In this document: positions 55,715 to 64,000 of the stretch, one piece after another
Numbering within the stretch: position 1 is the first letter of the stretch
Layout: each line of letters begins with the position of its first letter
NCBI GenBank assembly: GCA_903839035.1
Contig: CAIMAQ010000062.1
Span: 1-64,000, forward strand
DNA length: 64,000 nt
Direction of reading: 5' to 3'
Origin: an uncultured Opitutia bacterium
GTDB taxonomy: Bacteria; Verrucomicrobiota; Verrucomicrobiia; Opitutales; Opitutaceae
Program-made: the position numbers and the translations under genes
The notes under the pieces: model-generated
Databases searched by the model: none
Told to the model about the DNA's origin: nothing
What the model saw: the letters and a program-made list of their open reading frames with translations, nothing else

Positions 55715-56299
55715 ATGCCCGCTTGGCTCGAAAACTTCCTCAAGGCCTTCATCCCGCTGTTCGTGGCGATTGATCCGATCGGCCTCGCCGCGGTGTTCCT
55801 GGCGATGGGCGCGGGCGTGCCCGTGGACCGGCGCAAGAAGATCGCCAACCAGGCGGCGTGGACGGGCGGACTTGTGGCGCTGATGTTTCTTATTCTGGGC
55901 CAGACGATCTTCACGGCCCTGGGTATAACCGTCAGCGACTTCCAGATCGCGGGCGGGCTCATCCTCTTCATCCTCGCTGCCAAGGATCTCATCCAGTCGG
56001 CGGCGGTGCCGGACGTGGTGCCGGAGGATTTTGGCGTCGTGCCGCTCGGCATGCCGCTGATCGCCGGACCGGCGTCCATCACCACCCTGCTGGTCCTGGC
56101 GCAGAGCAAGACCATCAGCCTGGGCATCATCCTGGCCGCGCTGGCGGTGAATCTCGTGCTGGTGGTGCTGGCCTTCGCCTACAGCGACTGGCTGGCCCGG
56201 AAGATCGGGGCGACGGGCCTGCGCGCGATTTCCAAGATCATCGCCCTGCTGCTCGCGGCCATCGCCGTGAACATGATCCGGCAGGGGCTGGTGAAGTAA
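55715..56299 (+). CDS. MarC-family integral membrane protein
   Basis: A 194-residue protein with six helices. Family features are KAFIPLFVAIDPIGLAAVFL, GGLILFILAAKDLIQ and GVVPLGMPLIAGPASITTLL. The biochemical role of MarC proteins is unsettled. The ATG at 55715 is the family start; it is divergent from the GH88-like gene by 132 bases. Confidence 0.92.
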   Translation: MPAWLENFLKAFIPLFVAIDPIGLAAVFLAMGAGVPVDRRKKIANQAAWTGGLVALMFLILGQTIFTALGITVSDFQIAGGLILFILAAKDLIQSAAVPDVVPEDFGVVPLGMPLIAGPASITTLLVLAQSKTISLGIILAALAVNLVLVVLAFAYSDWLARKIGATGLRAISKIIALLLAAIAVNMIRQGLVK

Positions 56300-56314
56300 G
56301 GCGCGCCCCACCCC

Positions 56315-57556
56315 TCACCCGCAGAAATTGGTCAGCAGGTCGGCGTAGATCTTGGCGGTGGCGACGAGGTCCTTGATCTTCGCCGCCTCGTCGATCGCAT
56401 GCTCGTTCCGGCCGCCCGGGCCGTAGCCCAGCGTCGGAATCTTCAGGTGATGCGAGAAAAAATGCATGTCATTGAACCCGGTGGAGACGTTGAACGTCGT
56501 GGGCTGGCGGCGGACGCTGCTCACGCTCTGCGCCATCGCGGCGAAGAACGGATGCTTCGGCGCATGGTAGCACGGGTGGTTGTCGGAGACCTTGGCCACG
56601 GTGATGCGGCAGTCCGGGATCCGGCGCGCGGCGGCCGCGAGAAAGGCCCGGGTTTCGCGTTCGGCGGAGGCGACGGACTCGACCGCGATGACGCGGCGAT
56701 CAATGGAGAACTTCGCCAGGGCCGGCACGGTGTTGATCTTGCCGCCCTCGCCCGCGCTGAACACGCCGCCGACGTTGATGGTGGGGCACATGACCTTGCC
56801 CTCGGGCGTGGTGAAGATGCGCTTCGCGAGCTGGCGCTGGTAGTCGCCGAGCAGGAGGACGAGTGCGGACATTTTTTCCAGGGCGTTGATGCCGAGCCGC
56901 GGCATCGAACCATGGGCGGCGCGGCCGTGGACGGTGACCTCGAGCCAGACGACGCCGTTGTGGCCGCAGCAGACATGACCGGCCTCGCCGCCCTCCATGA
57001 CAACCGCATAGTCGGGGCGGATAGGGGCGTTTTGAACGAGCCAGCCGGTGCCAAGGGCGGAGTCGGTTTCCTCGTCGGCGGTGAAGGACACCTCAACATT
57101 CATTTTCGGCGCGACGCCGGTCGCGCGCAGAGCCCGCAAGGCCATCAAGAGGCTCGCGTGGGAGCCCTTCATGTCGGCGGTGCCGCGGCCGTAGATCCAG
57201 CCACCCTCCACGCGCCCGCTGAACGGGCTGCCGTGCTTCCACTGGCCGGAAACCGGCACGACATCGTAGTGGGCGTTGAAATGGACGGTTTTTTTCGCCC
57301 CGCGCACGGCGAGCTGGCCCAGGACGTTGTAGCGGGGGTAACCGCGCTGTTCCGGCGGCAAATGGCGGCGGAGTTCGGCCTTCGAAAGCGTGTAGCGGCG
57401 GGTAATCAGGCCGAGGGCGCGCAACTCGCGGGTTAGCAGCGCAGTGATGTCGTCGTACTGGACGCCGGGAGGGTTGACGGTCGGGAGAGTGACGAGCCGG
57501 CGCAGCAGGCCGGTGAGGTCGTCGGCATGGCGGTCGAGATAGGCGGCGGGAGACAT
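56315..57556 (-). CDS. M20-family metallopeptidase/deacylase
   Basis: A 413-residue dinuclear zinc hydrolase of the ArgE/DapE/carboxypeptidase group. Metal ligands and general base: HFNAHYDVVPVSG, RGTADMKGSHAS, TADEETDSALG, VVMEGGEAGH, and the late histidine of GRNEHAIDEAAK. The dimerisation domain begins HGRAAHGSMPRLGINALEKM. No signal peptide. Substrate not determined: acetylated amino acid, succinyl-diaminopimelate or dipeptide are all possible. It converges on marC with 15 bases between. Confidence 0.88.
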   Translation of the reverse strand: MSPAAYLDRHADDLTGLLRRLVTLPTVNPPGVQYDDITALLTRELRALGLITRRYTLSKAELRRHLPPEQRGYPRYNVLGQLAVRGAKKTVHFNAHYDVVPVSGQWKHGSPFSGRVEGGWIYGRGTADMKGSHASLLMALRALRATGVAPKMNVEVSFTADEETDSALGTGWLVQNAPIRPDYAVVMEGGEAGHVCCGHNGVVWLEVTVHGRAAHGSMPRLGINALEKMSALVLLLGDYQRQLAKRIFTTPEGKVMCPTINVGGVFSAGEGGKINTVPALAKFSIDRRVIAVESVASAERETRAFLAAAARRIPDCRITVAKVSDNHPCYHAPKHPFFAAMAQSVSSVRRQPTTFNVSTGFNDMHFFSHHLKIPTLGYGPGGRNEHAIDEAAKIKDLVATAKIYADLLTNFCG

Positions 57557-57607
57557 GATGATGTGACCAGCTTACACTCGGACCCTCCCCGGCCGAAGCC
57601 TAAAGGC

Positions 57608-58369
57608 TTAACGGTGGTAATTTACCCACAAAAGTCGCAGAAGCATCAGTCCAACAACTATTAAAAAAATTGGACGGATAAAACCAGCGCCCTTCTTCAG
57701 GACCAAGCCGGAACCCAGGCGGGCCCCAATGACCTGACCCACTCCCGTGGCGATACCTGCGCCGTAATGGATGAGGCCGGCATAGGCAAAGATCGCGACG
57801 GAGACGATGTTGCTGACCAGGTTCATCACTTTGGTGTAGCCGGTGGCCTTGGCGAAATTCTGACCCTGCACGACGATCAGGCTAATGGTCCAGAACAGGC
57901 CGGCCCCGGGGCCGAAAAATCCATCGTAGAACCCCATGGTCAGGCCAAAAACGACATAGAAAGTCGTGTTTCTCATCCGCGGCGGATGATCCTGCTCCCC
58001 GACCTTCGGCCGGAACACGGTGTACATGAAGATCAGGGCGAGCAGCCACGGGATGAGCCGGGCCAGGACCTGGGAGTCGATCCGCTGCACGGTCAGCACC
58101 CCGATGAGGGCGCCAACAAACGTGGCGATGAGGCCGACCCGGCAAGCCCGAAAATCAATCAGTCCCTGGCTGACATAGTGCCGCGACGCGGAGAACGTGC
58201 CGCACATGGACTGGAATTTGTTCGTGCCCAGGGCGGCGGGCACCGGCAGCCCGAGGGTCAGCAGCATCGGCAGCGCAATCAGCCCGCCACCACCCGCAAT
58301 GGAATCCACCAGCCCGGCCGCGAGGCCGGTGGCGAAGAGCAGCGGATAGATCCAGAACGCAAATTCCAT
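57608..58369 (-). CDS. TSUP-family (TauE/SafE) membrane transporter
   Basis: A 253-residue membrane protein with eight or so helices. Family motifs are visible: GLVDSIAGGGGLIALPMLL with GTNKFQSMCGTFSASRHY, and the second-half repeat GFYDGFFGPGAGLFWTISL with TGYTKVMNLVSNI. TSUP proteins export or import sulfur-containing or organic anions. The start is the ATG at 58369; the frame runs open back into a palindrome at 58447-58465 that carries an ATG, but that extension is not family-like. Confidence 0.9.
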   Translation of the reverse strand: MEFAFWIYPLLFATGLAAGLVDSIAGGGGLIALPMLLTLGLPVPAALGTNKFQSMCGTFSASRHYVSQGLIDFRACRVGLIATFVGALIGVLTVQRIDSQVLARLIPWLLALIFMYTVFRPKVGEQDHPPRMRNTTFYVVFGLTMGFYDGFFGPGAGLFWTISLIVVQGQNFAKATGYTKVMNLVSNIVSVAIFAYAGLIHYGAGIATGVGQVIGARLGSGLVLKKGAGFIRPIFLIVVGLMLLRLLWVNYHR

Positions 58370-58446
58370 CGGGCGAGATTCACGGAAACATCCCGGAACG
58401 GAAGTGCGGAAAATTCCCGCGATCCCCGTCCCGCCGGAACGACCAA

Positions 58447-58520
58447 TGTAACCCATTAGGTTACACTCACCGTTGTGACGCAGGCCCGCCGGGGGAGAAA
58501 CTGTAACCTATTGGGTGACG
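58447..58520. repeat. Paired-palindrome repeat unit 2 (degenerate)
   Basis: The palindrome TGTAACCCATTAGGTTACA (58447-58465) and TGTAACCTATTGGGTGACG (58502-58520) are inverted relatives, 16 of 19 bases matching, with a 36-base spacer. They are the same family as the pair at 21761-21863, which is perfect. Both units lie in short gaps upstream of genes. Confidence 0.75.
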
Positions 58521-58662
58521 TTGGATTTTTGGGCGGCGTGGCGGGTTGATTGGGCGAGGGGTGGAGCTGGGGTGGCGGGAAGGCCCCGCGCGCCAAGGCT
58601 CGGCGCTGGGCGAGGGATTTCCAGGCTTTCGCCGGACCGCGTTTCCGTGTTTCACTGCATGC

Positions 58663-59154
58663 ATGAACCCCGAGGCGAAAAAAATCATCGCGCAACTCGG
58701 GTTGACTCCCCTACCAGGGGAAGGAGGGTTTTTCCGGCCCAGCTGGGTGAGTTCAACCCGGCTGGCCAACGGCCGCGCGGCCGGCTCGGCAATCTGGTTT
58801 CTGCTCACCACGGATGATTTCTCCGCGCTCCACCGGATACCAGCCGAGGAATTATGGCATTTTTATGCCGGCGACCCGGTGGAGCATGTTTCTTTGGAGG
58901 CCGCGAACGTCGCGGCGCGGGTGACGGTGCTCGGGAAGGAACTACTCGCGAAGCAGATACCTCAACTCACGGTATCGGGCGGAGTCTGGCAGGGTGCGCG
59001 TTTATTGCCCGCGGGTCGTCAGCGGGGCTGGGCGCTGCTCGGCTGCACCGTCATCCCGGCGTGGGACGAGGCGGAGTTTGAGCTGGGATCACGCGCTGTG
59101 CTCCGGGGAAAATTCCCGGGCGCGACCAGCTGGATTGGCGCCTTGACCAGATGA
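58663..59154 (+). CDS. Cupin_5 (DUF985) family protein
   Basis: A 163-residue single-domain cupin. Seen: IIAQLGLTPLPGEGGFFRPSW at the start, AIWFLLTTDDFSALHRIPAEELWHFYAGDP (in part: SALHRIPAEELWHFYAGDP; metal-type His/Glu), LPAGRQRGWALLGCTVIPAW and DEAEFELGSR. The function of the family is not established; sugar binding has been suggested for related folds. The ATG at 58663 is preferred over the in-frame upstream ATG at 58546, as the family begins here. Confidence 0.86.
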   Translation: MNPEAKKIIAQLGLTPLPGEGGFFRPSWVSSTRLANGRAAGSAIWFLLTTDDFSALHRIPAEELWHFYAGDPVEHVSLEAANVAARVTVLGKELLAKQIPQLTVSGGVWQGARLLPAGRQRGWALLGCTVIPAWDEAEFELGSRAVLRGKFPGATSWIGALTR

Positions 59155-59198
59155 CTTTTGACAGGGTGGCGGCACGGGACCATGTTGAGTGAAACACC

Positions 59199-59837
59199 AT
59201 GCCACTGGCCGACCTCAGAAAAGACTACTCCCTTGCCGGGCTGGCCGAGAAGGATCTCGCCCGCGATCCGTTCCGACAGTTCGAAAAATGGTTCCAAGAA
59301 GCGGAGGCGTCGAAGCTCGTCGAACCCAACGCCATGATTCTTGCCAGCGCCACGCGCGACGGCCGGCCGTCGGCCCGCACGATGCTGCTCAAGAGCGTGG
59401 ATGGGCGCGGTTTTGTTTTCTACACCAACTATGAGAGCCGCAAGGGCCGCGAGCTCGACGCCAACCCGAACGTTTCATTGGTGTTTCCCTGGTTCCCGTT
59501 CGAGCGGCAGGTCATCGTCGAAGGCACGGTGACGAAGGTGGCGCGCGAGGAGGCGGAAGCATATTTTCACAGCCGTCCGCTGGCGAGCCAGCTGGGGGCG
59601 TGGGCTTCCGCGCAGAGCACGATCGTCCCCGGCCGCAAGGCCCTCGAGGAGGCGATGAAGGATTTGGAACAGAAATATGCGGGCCAGCCGGTGCCCCTGC
59701 CCCCGTACTGGGGTGGCTACCGGGTGGCTCCTGCCACGGTGGAATTCTGGCAGGGCCGGCGCAGCCGGCTGCATGACCGCCTGCGTTATCGCCGCGGGGC
59801 TGACGGCAGCTGGACGGTGGAGCGGCTCTCGCCGTGA
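59199..59837 (+). CDS. pdxH: Pyridoxamine 5'-phosphate oxidase
   Basis: FMN enzyme (212 residues) that oxidises pyridoxine or pyridoxamine 5'-phosphate to pyridoxal 5'-phosphate. Family features: MILASATRDGRPSARTMLLK, GFVFYTNYESRKGRELDANP, PWFPFERQVIVEGTV, and the C-terminal EFWQGRRSRLHDRLRYRR. Length is typical. Its TGA overlaps the GTG start of the following kinase gene, so the two are translationally coupled. Confidence 0.95.
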   Translation: MPLADLRKDYSLAGLAEKDLARDPFRQFEKWFQEAEASKLVEPNAMILASATRDGRPSARTMLLKSVDGRGFVFYTNYESRKGRELDANPNVSLVFPWFPFERQVIVEGTVTKVAREEAEAYFHSRPLASQLGAWASAQSTIVPGRKALEEAMKDLEQKYAGQPVPLPPYWGGYRVAPATVEFWQGRRSRLHDRLRYRRGADGSWTVERLSP

Positions 59838-61381
59838 AACCCCCTGCTTCCGCGGGTCCGTCCTTGCCCGCCGCCGTGCTGGCGGCGGCGCTGTGGGCGT
59901 TAGACCAGGGCGTGTTCATCGCCCGCCGGGGCGGCTCGGCCGCCGGACTGGAGATCCTTTTCGCGAACAAGGTTTTTGGCGCCATCACGGGCCATGCGGC
60001 CGCCGGGCTGGTGGGCCGCCGGCATGGTTTTCTTCACGGAGAAAAAACCGACGTCGAAAAAATCATGCGGTGGCAGAAAAACGCGCGGCCGGGCCAGACG
60101 TTCATGGGCGAGGGATATCTCCAGCGCCAGAACGGCACCGTGATTTATGCGGCGTGGAATTACAGCGTCATCCCCGCGCCCTCGGGCCGGTCAGTGCTGG
60201 TGGTTGCGAACTACCGGGATATCACGGAAAAGCGCCGCCTGCAGGAGGCGCTGGTGCATGCGCAACGGCTCGACGCAGTCGGCCGGCTCGCCGGCGGGGT
60301 GGCCCACGATTTCAATAACCTGCTCTCCGTCATCAATGGCTACAGCCAGATTCTGGCGGCGGACCTGGGGGACCGGCCGCAGGCGCTGAAGGGCATCGAG
60401 GTCATCCAGCGCGCCGGACAAAAAGCCGCGACCCTGACCCGGCAGCTCCTCGCCTTCGGCCGGCGCGAACCGCTGAAGGCCCGGGTGATCGATCTCAATG
60501 AGTTTCTCCGCAACAACTCCGAGATCCTTGCGCGGCTGCTCGGCAACGCGGGCCGGCTGGAGCTGGCGCTGGCGCCCGTGCTTAGGCCGGTGCGCGCCAA
60601 CCCGGCGCAATTCCAGCAGGTGTTGCTCAACCTGATCCTCAACGCCCGTGACGCGCTGCGGCAGAACGGCTGCGTGACCATCCGCACCGCCCGCCGGAAA
60701 ATCCGCTCTGGGCTCAACCGTCGCGCCACGGATGCCCCGCCAGGCCATTACGCCTGCGTGAGCGTCACCGACAACGGCATCGGCATGGACGAGGCCACGC
60801 AACAGCAGCTGTTCGAGCCCTTTTTCACCACCAAACCCGAGGGCGAGGGCTCCGGCCTGGGCCTCTCATTGGTTTACGGCGTGGTGCAGCGGAGCGGTGG
60901 ATTCATCACCGTGAAGAGCGAAATAGGAGTCGGTTCGACTTTTGAAATCCTACTGCCTGAGACCGATGAAGCCGTTTCCGCCCCGGAGCGGGTGACGCCG
61001 ATTGAGGCGCTGCCTTCCACGCAGGGACACGAGACGGTGCTTCTGGTGGAAGAAGATGACGTGGTGCGCAAAATGGTCGCGGGCATCCTGACGGCGGATG
61101 GATACCGTGTAATCGCGGTGAAAACCGCGGCGGCTGCGCTGCGGGAGGCGCGTTCGCGCCCCAAGCCCACCCAACTACTCATCGCGGGCCTGACCGGTGA
61201 AGGCCTCAAGCTGGCCCGCACCTTGCAGGCCGCCGAGCCGGAGTTGCGCGTGTTGGGCACAACGCCGCGGGAAAATGCCGCCGCTCCGTCCTGGCTGAAA
61301 GCCAGCCGCCGGGCCTACCTGCCGAAACCCTACGCACTCAGCGAGCTGCTGAAAGCCGCCCGGCAGTTGTTGGATGCCTGA
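59834..61381 (+). CDS. PAS-domain hybrid histidine kinase with degenerate receiver
   Basis: A 515-residue cytosolic signalling protein: PAS domain (about 15-135; FANKVFGAITGHAAAGLVGR), phospho-accepting H158 in GGVAHDFNNLLSVINGYSQ, an ATPase domain (N-box NLILNARDAL, DNGIGMD, PFFTTKPEGEGSGLGLSLVY), then a receiver-like domain (about 395-515). The receiver keeps the acidic EEDD start and the lysine in LPKPYALSELL, but where the phospho-accepting Asp should be it reads LIAGLTG (residues 449-455). The start GTG overlaps the pdxH stop. No membrane segments. The partner regulator is not in the window. Confidence 0.88.
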   Translation: MKPPASAGPSLPAAVLAAALWALDQGVFIARRGGSAAGLEILFANKVFGAITGHAAAGLVGRRHGFLHGEKTDVEKIMRWQKNARPGQTFMGEGYLQRQNGTVIYAAWNYSVIPAPSGRSVLVVANYRDITEKRRLQEALVHAQRLDAVGRLAGGVAHDFNNLLSVINGYSQILAADLGDRPQALKGIEVIQRAGQKAATLTRQLLAFGRREPLKARVIDLNEFLRNNSEILARLLGNAGRLELALAPVLRPVRANPAQFQQVLLNLILNARDALRQNGCVTIRTARRKIRSGLNRRATDAPPGHYACVSVTDNGIGMDEATQQQLFEPFFTTKPEGEGSGLGLSLVYGVVQRSGGFITVKSEIGVGSTFEILLPETDEAVSAPERVTPIEALPSTQGHETVLLVEEDDVVRKMVAGILTADGYRVIAVKTAAAALREARSRPKPTQLLIAGLTGEGLKLARTLQAAEPELRVLGTTPRENAAAPSWLKASRRAYLPKPYALSELLKAARQLLDA

Positions 61382-61400
61382 TTTGGCGCGGGAGATCATG

Positions 61401-62132
61401 ATGGCGCTGGAAATTCTACCGGTTCGGACAGGAGGCGCGGCGGAAAACATGGCGGTGGATTTTCTGCTGCTGCAGCGATACCCAAAACCGGGGGTGCCGC
61501 GCTTCCGGCACTACGGTTGGAGAGGCCCGGCGTTTACCTTTGGGTACGCGCAGAAGATCACTGCGGTCCGCGCGTTGCTGCCGGCGGATACCACGCTCGA
61601 TCTTTGCCGGCGGGCGACGGGCGGCGGACTCGTGGATCACCGCGACGACTGGACGTATGCGCTGGTGATCCCGCGCGGCCATCCACTGGAGGATGTGCGG
61701 GCGACACAAAGTTACCGCGAGGTGCATGAGGCGCTCGCCGCGGCGCTGCGGGCGCAGGGGGTGGCCTGCGTCGCCAAAACCACCGTGCCGGAAACCGAGG
61801 GCGTGGGCGTTTGTTTTCAACGCGCGGAAATCTACGATGTGGTGAACGAGCACACCGGGGAGAAAATCGCCGGCGCCGCCCAGAAGCGGAACAAGCACGG
61901 GCTCCTTTTCCAGGGCTCGATCTGGCGGCCGGCGGCGAGCCTGCCCGCCACAGGTTCGGCGACGGCGGGGCCGGCGGTGGACTGGGATAAATTTCATGAC
62001 GACTTCACGGCGCGGCTGGCCGCCCTACTCGGCACCACGGCTGAGCTAGTGCCTTGGCCCGAGCTGAACGAGGACGAAGTCAGCGGCCTGACCGAACAGT
62101 ACTCGTCGGCGGAGTGGCTGGACTACCGGTAG
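61401..62132 (+). CDS. Lipoate--protein ligase/transferase-family protein
   Basis: A 243-residue member of the BPL/LplA/LipB family, which attaches lipoate, octanoate or biotin to carrier proteins. Seen: RRATGGGLVDHRDDWTYALV, the family signature, and KIAGAAQKRNKHGLLFQGSI with the catalytic lysine. The start is uncertain: ATG at 61401 has a GGGAG about six bases upstream; ATG at 61398 and 61374 are possible, the last overlapping the kinase stop. The fine specificity cannot be told. It lies in the pdxH-kinase run. Confidence 0.85.
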   Translation: MALEILPVRTGGAAENMAVDFLLLQRYPKPGVPRFRHYGWRGPAFTFGYAQKITAVRALLPADTTLDLCRRATGGGLVDHRDDWTYALVIPRGHPLEDVRATQSYREVHEALAAALRAQGVACVAKTTVPETEGVGVCFQRAEIYDVVNEHTGEKIAGAAQKRNKHGLLFQGSIWRPAASLPATGSATAGPAVDWDKFHDDFTARLAALLGTTAELVPWPELNEDEVSGLTEQYSSAEWLDYR

Positions 62133-62172
62133 TCGTGGCGTGGGGCGGAAGACCCGCGCCAGACCAAGCGGC

Positions 62173-64000
62173 TTACTTTTTCGGTTCGGCTGCCGGGGCG
62201 ACCACGGCGGGCTTTTCCACCGGTGCGGGCACTGGCGCGGGAAACGGCCAGGTGTGGAGCACCTTGGCGGTGATCAGGGCGGCAACGACGATGACGACCA
62301 GTAGCAGACCCAGCCGGCGGCGGTTGGATCCGGCTTTGTCGGCGTAGGGATCCACGAGTGAGCGGCGGGCTCCCGGCGGCAGCACGGCCACCTCGGTCAT
62401 GGCGGTGCCGAAGGGAATGTTGATCCGGACGCGGCCGTTGATGGCCCAGCCGTTGGCCTCGAGTAGCGGCCCGATGGTCCGCTGGCGGAGCTTGAGCGCG
62501 GCGATGATGACGGCCGGCAGTGAGATCACCAGCATGAGCACGACGACCACCACCGGCAGCTGCCAGGGCTCCATGCGGGCGAGTCCGGTGGCAACGGTGG
62601 CGAGGGCGCCGCCAATGGCGCCGACGGCGACACCGAGCGCGGCGACCGTGCCGATGTCGATTTTCTTGGGCGCGGCGGGCGCGGCCGGTCCCGGGGGTGT
62701 GCCAGCAGCCTGGGCCGCGGCGGCGAGTTGCACATTAGCCGCGGCATCCGCGGCGGCGGCGCGCTTGGCAACCTGTTCCTCGACCATGCGGACAAACTTC
62801 TTGTACGGCGACCAGAACGCCTGGCGCAGGCTGATAGGGTTATCCACGATCTTGGTGATGGTGGCATCCCAGTCGCGCCCCGCGCGGTCGTAGAACACGC
62901 CGTTGCGCCCGACAAAGAGGTAGTCGCTGTCGCCCTGCGTGAAGCAGGCGGCGAGTTTCATCGTTTCACCGCCCGACCGGCGGCAGTCGACGTACGTGAT
63001 GTAAACCTTGCTCGTGGCGGCGAGGACGGAGTGGGCCGCGGGGTCGTCCACGCGGATACAGAGTTTGCAGGAGCGGTTGTCGAGGTAGAGCGTGCCGGCC
63101 TGGAAGACGGCGAGGCGTTCTCCGGAGTAGAAATCCGCGAAATTGATGAAATTGTGGAGCAGCGGCCGCAGGTCGCGGTGGTAGCGGACGAGGCGGTCCA
63201 CGGCGGAGATGGCGTTGAACTCCGGCTCGAGGGCCTTGTCCTGGGCGAGCAGGCCGGAGAGGACGGCGCGGCCCTTGCCGGCGAGAAGGGCCTTGGCGCG
63301 GTCGAGGCCGAGTTTTTCCACGACAGACCCGGCCTTGCCGCCGAGCCAGGTTTCGTAGGCGGCGAATTTGGCGTTGAGCTCGGTCCATTCCGCCTCGATG
63401 AGGGTGTTTTTCGCGGCGCCGTAGACCGGCGTGATCACAGTGGTATGCAGCGTGGCGAGTGCGCCGGACCAGGCGGGATTTACGGAGTCCAGCAGCGGGA
63501 GCGCGCGGTGGGCCTCGATGCGCGCGAGGGGAAACCCGGCGACCTCCTCGGCGGTGATTTTCAGGTCCTTGGCCGCGATGGCGAGGTACTCGGTTTCCTG
63601 CCGGTTGAGTGCGGCGATGGCGCGGTTGTCGAAGGCCGCCAGCCGGCAGCGGGCGAAATAGTCGTCCGCCTTGGCGCGGACGGCGCGGATGGCGGAGCAG
63701 GCGGCGTCAGTGCCGGCGCCGAGCACGGCGATGTCCTTGGTCGCGCTTTTTTCCAGCCACGCAACATAGGCGGCGAGCTCGGTGAAAAACGTCTCGGCTT
63801 TTTCCGCCGTGATGCCGACGGCACCCGTGCGATCAGTGACGCCGCCGAGACAGGCGATGATATCCGCGATCAGGTCCTGCGCCTCCACATCGGTGGTGGC
63901 ATCGGGCGGAATCACGCCGTCGCCATTGAGCGGGCTGGCGGCAAAGAGCTTCGAGGTGTCCGCGGTGGCGGAGACAAAGATGGAGCCGGCTCCGGACTTG
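62173..64000 (-). CDS. Large membrane-anchored protein of unknown function, 5' end cut by window edge
   Basis: The frame stays open and protein-like through position 64000 (KSGAGSIFVSATADTSKLFA and an EF-hand-like NGDGVIPPDATTDVE precede the first GTG at 63915), so the gene continues beyond the window. About 608 codons are visible. The body is helical and soluble (about 40-330 of the visible part). A domain with repeated strands follows (FQAGTLYLDNRSCKLCIRVD). Then come an Ala/Pro-rich linker, two hydrophobic segments, a short loop (NGWAINGRVRINIPFG), and a last helix near the C-terminus with a Pro-rich tail. No family recognised. Confidence 0.75.
   Translation of the reverse strand, partial: KSGAGSIFVSATADTSKLFAASPLNGDGVIPPDATTDVEAQDLIADIIACLGGVTDRTGAVGITAEKAETFFTELAAYVAWLEKSATKDIAVLGAGTDAACSAIRAVRAKADDYFARCRLAAFDNRAIAALNRQETEYLAIAAKDLKITAEEVAGFPLARIEAHRALPLLDSVNPAWSGALATLHTTVITPVYGAAKNTLIEAEWTELNAKFAAYETWLGGKAGSVVEKLGLDRAKALLAGKGRAVLSGLLAQDKALEPEFNAISAVDRLVRYHRDLRPLLHNFINFADFYSGERLAVFQAGTLYLDNRSCKLCIRVDDPAAHSVLAATSKVYITYVDCRRSGGETMKLAACFTQGDSDYLFVGRNGVFYDRAGRDWDATITKIVDNPISLRQAFWSPYKKFVRMVEEQVAKRAAAADAAANVQLAAAAQAAGTPPGPAAPAAPKKIDIGTVAALGVAVGAIGGALATVATGLARMEPWQLPVVVVVLMLVISLPAVIIAALKLRQRTIGPLLEANGWAINGRVRINIPFGTAMTEVAVLPPGARRSLVDPYADKAGSNRRRLGLLLVVIVVAALITAKVLHTWPFPAPVPAPVEKPAVVAPAAEPKK

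Noticed and set aside
54212-56311. A 699-codon frame that would fuse the GH88-like protein to an N-terminal extension
   Set aside because: The part above 55582 is the antisense of marC and highly charged. The enzyme has a proper ATG at 55582.
57594-57609. Small hairpin AAGCCT / AGGCTT beside the TSUP gene stop
   Set aside because: Six-base stem with a minimal loop and no T run; not convincing as a terminator.

Overview
The window is GC-rich, gene-dense bacterial chromosome. It has no rRNA, tRNA, CRISPR array, insertion sequence or phage genes that I can recognise. Gene content suggests a Verrucomicrobiota bacterium, most likely of the Opitutaceae (Opitutus/Lacunisphaera type). The pointers are a nuoA-N cluster without nuoEFG, a pyruvate:ferredoxin oxidoreductase, glycan-use genes with a UroD-like protein, and dnaN lying apart from dnaA. 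That placement is inference from gene style, not a phylogenetic result.

Region 1 (1-21347) is a ferredoxin-centred energy module and the most interesting part. On the + strand come nifJ (cut by the window edge), a dihydroorotate-dehydrogenase-like flavoprotein and a GltD-like oxidoreductase. Facing them on the - strand is a complete 12-gene complex I operon transcribed nuoA-B-C-D-I-H-J-K-L-M-M-N. It has no nuoE, nuoF or nuoG, carries a second nuoM, and its NuoL has an apparent insertion in the long lateral helix. This matches the described four-pump '2M' variants of complex I. Divergent from nuoA are a small [4Fe-4S] ferredoxin and korA-korB (2-oxoacid:ferredoxin oxidoreductase). Read together, PFOR and KOR would reduce ferredoxin, and the complex I would exchange electrons between ferredoxin (or another donor) and quinone while pumping extra protons, or run in reverse.

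Region 2 (21370-25725) holds a YkgJ-type cysteine-cluster protein, a 103-bp paired-palindrome repeat, a translationally coupled trio (CHASE2 adenylate cyclase, secreted SH3 protein, secreted M48 protease) and a haem-binding protein. Region 3 (25783-34318) is carbohydrate-related: a Gfo/Idh/MocA oxidoreductase, a Thr/Gly-rich secreted protein with a strong terminator, and a - strand operon of threonine deaminase, a fused solute-binding-protein/permease, a second permease, a beta-propeller glycosidase-like protein and a UroD-family protein.

Region 4 (34384-50672) is mostly housekeeping: EF-hand protein, RelE-like protein, pssA, an AT-rich stretch before dnaN, an OPT transporter, moeA, gnd, gmk-like, miaB, a lytic transglycosylase and DAHP synthase, with several unknown membrane or soluble proteins between them. 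Region 5 (50692-64000) has rlmN with an unusual in-frame hairpin insertion, a 200-bp MITE-like element, an aldo/keto reductase, a TIGR01777 epimerase, a GH88-type hydrolase, MarC and TSUP membrane proteins, an M20 peptidase, a second paired-palindrome repeat, a cupin protein, a coupled pdxH / hybrid kinase / lipoate-ligase group, and a large unknown membrane protein that runs off the right edge.
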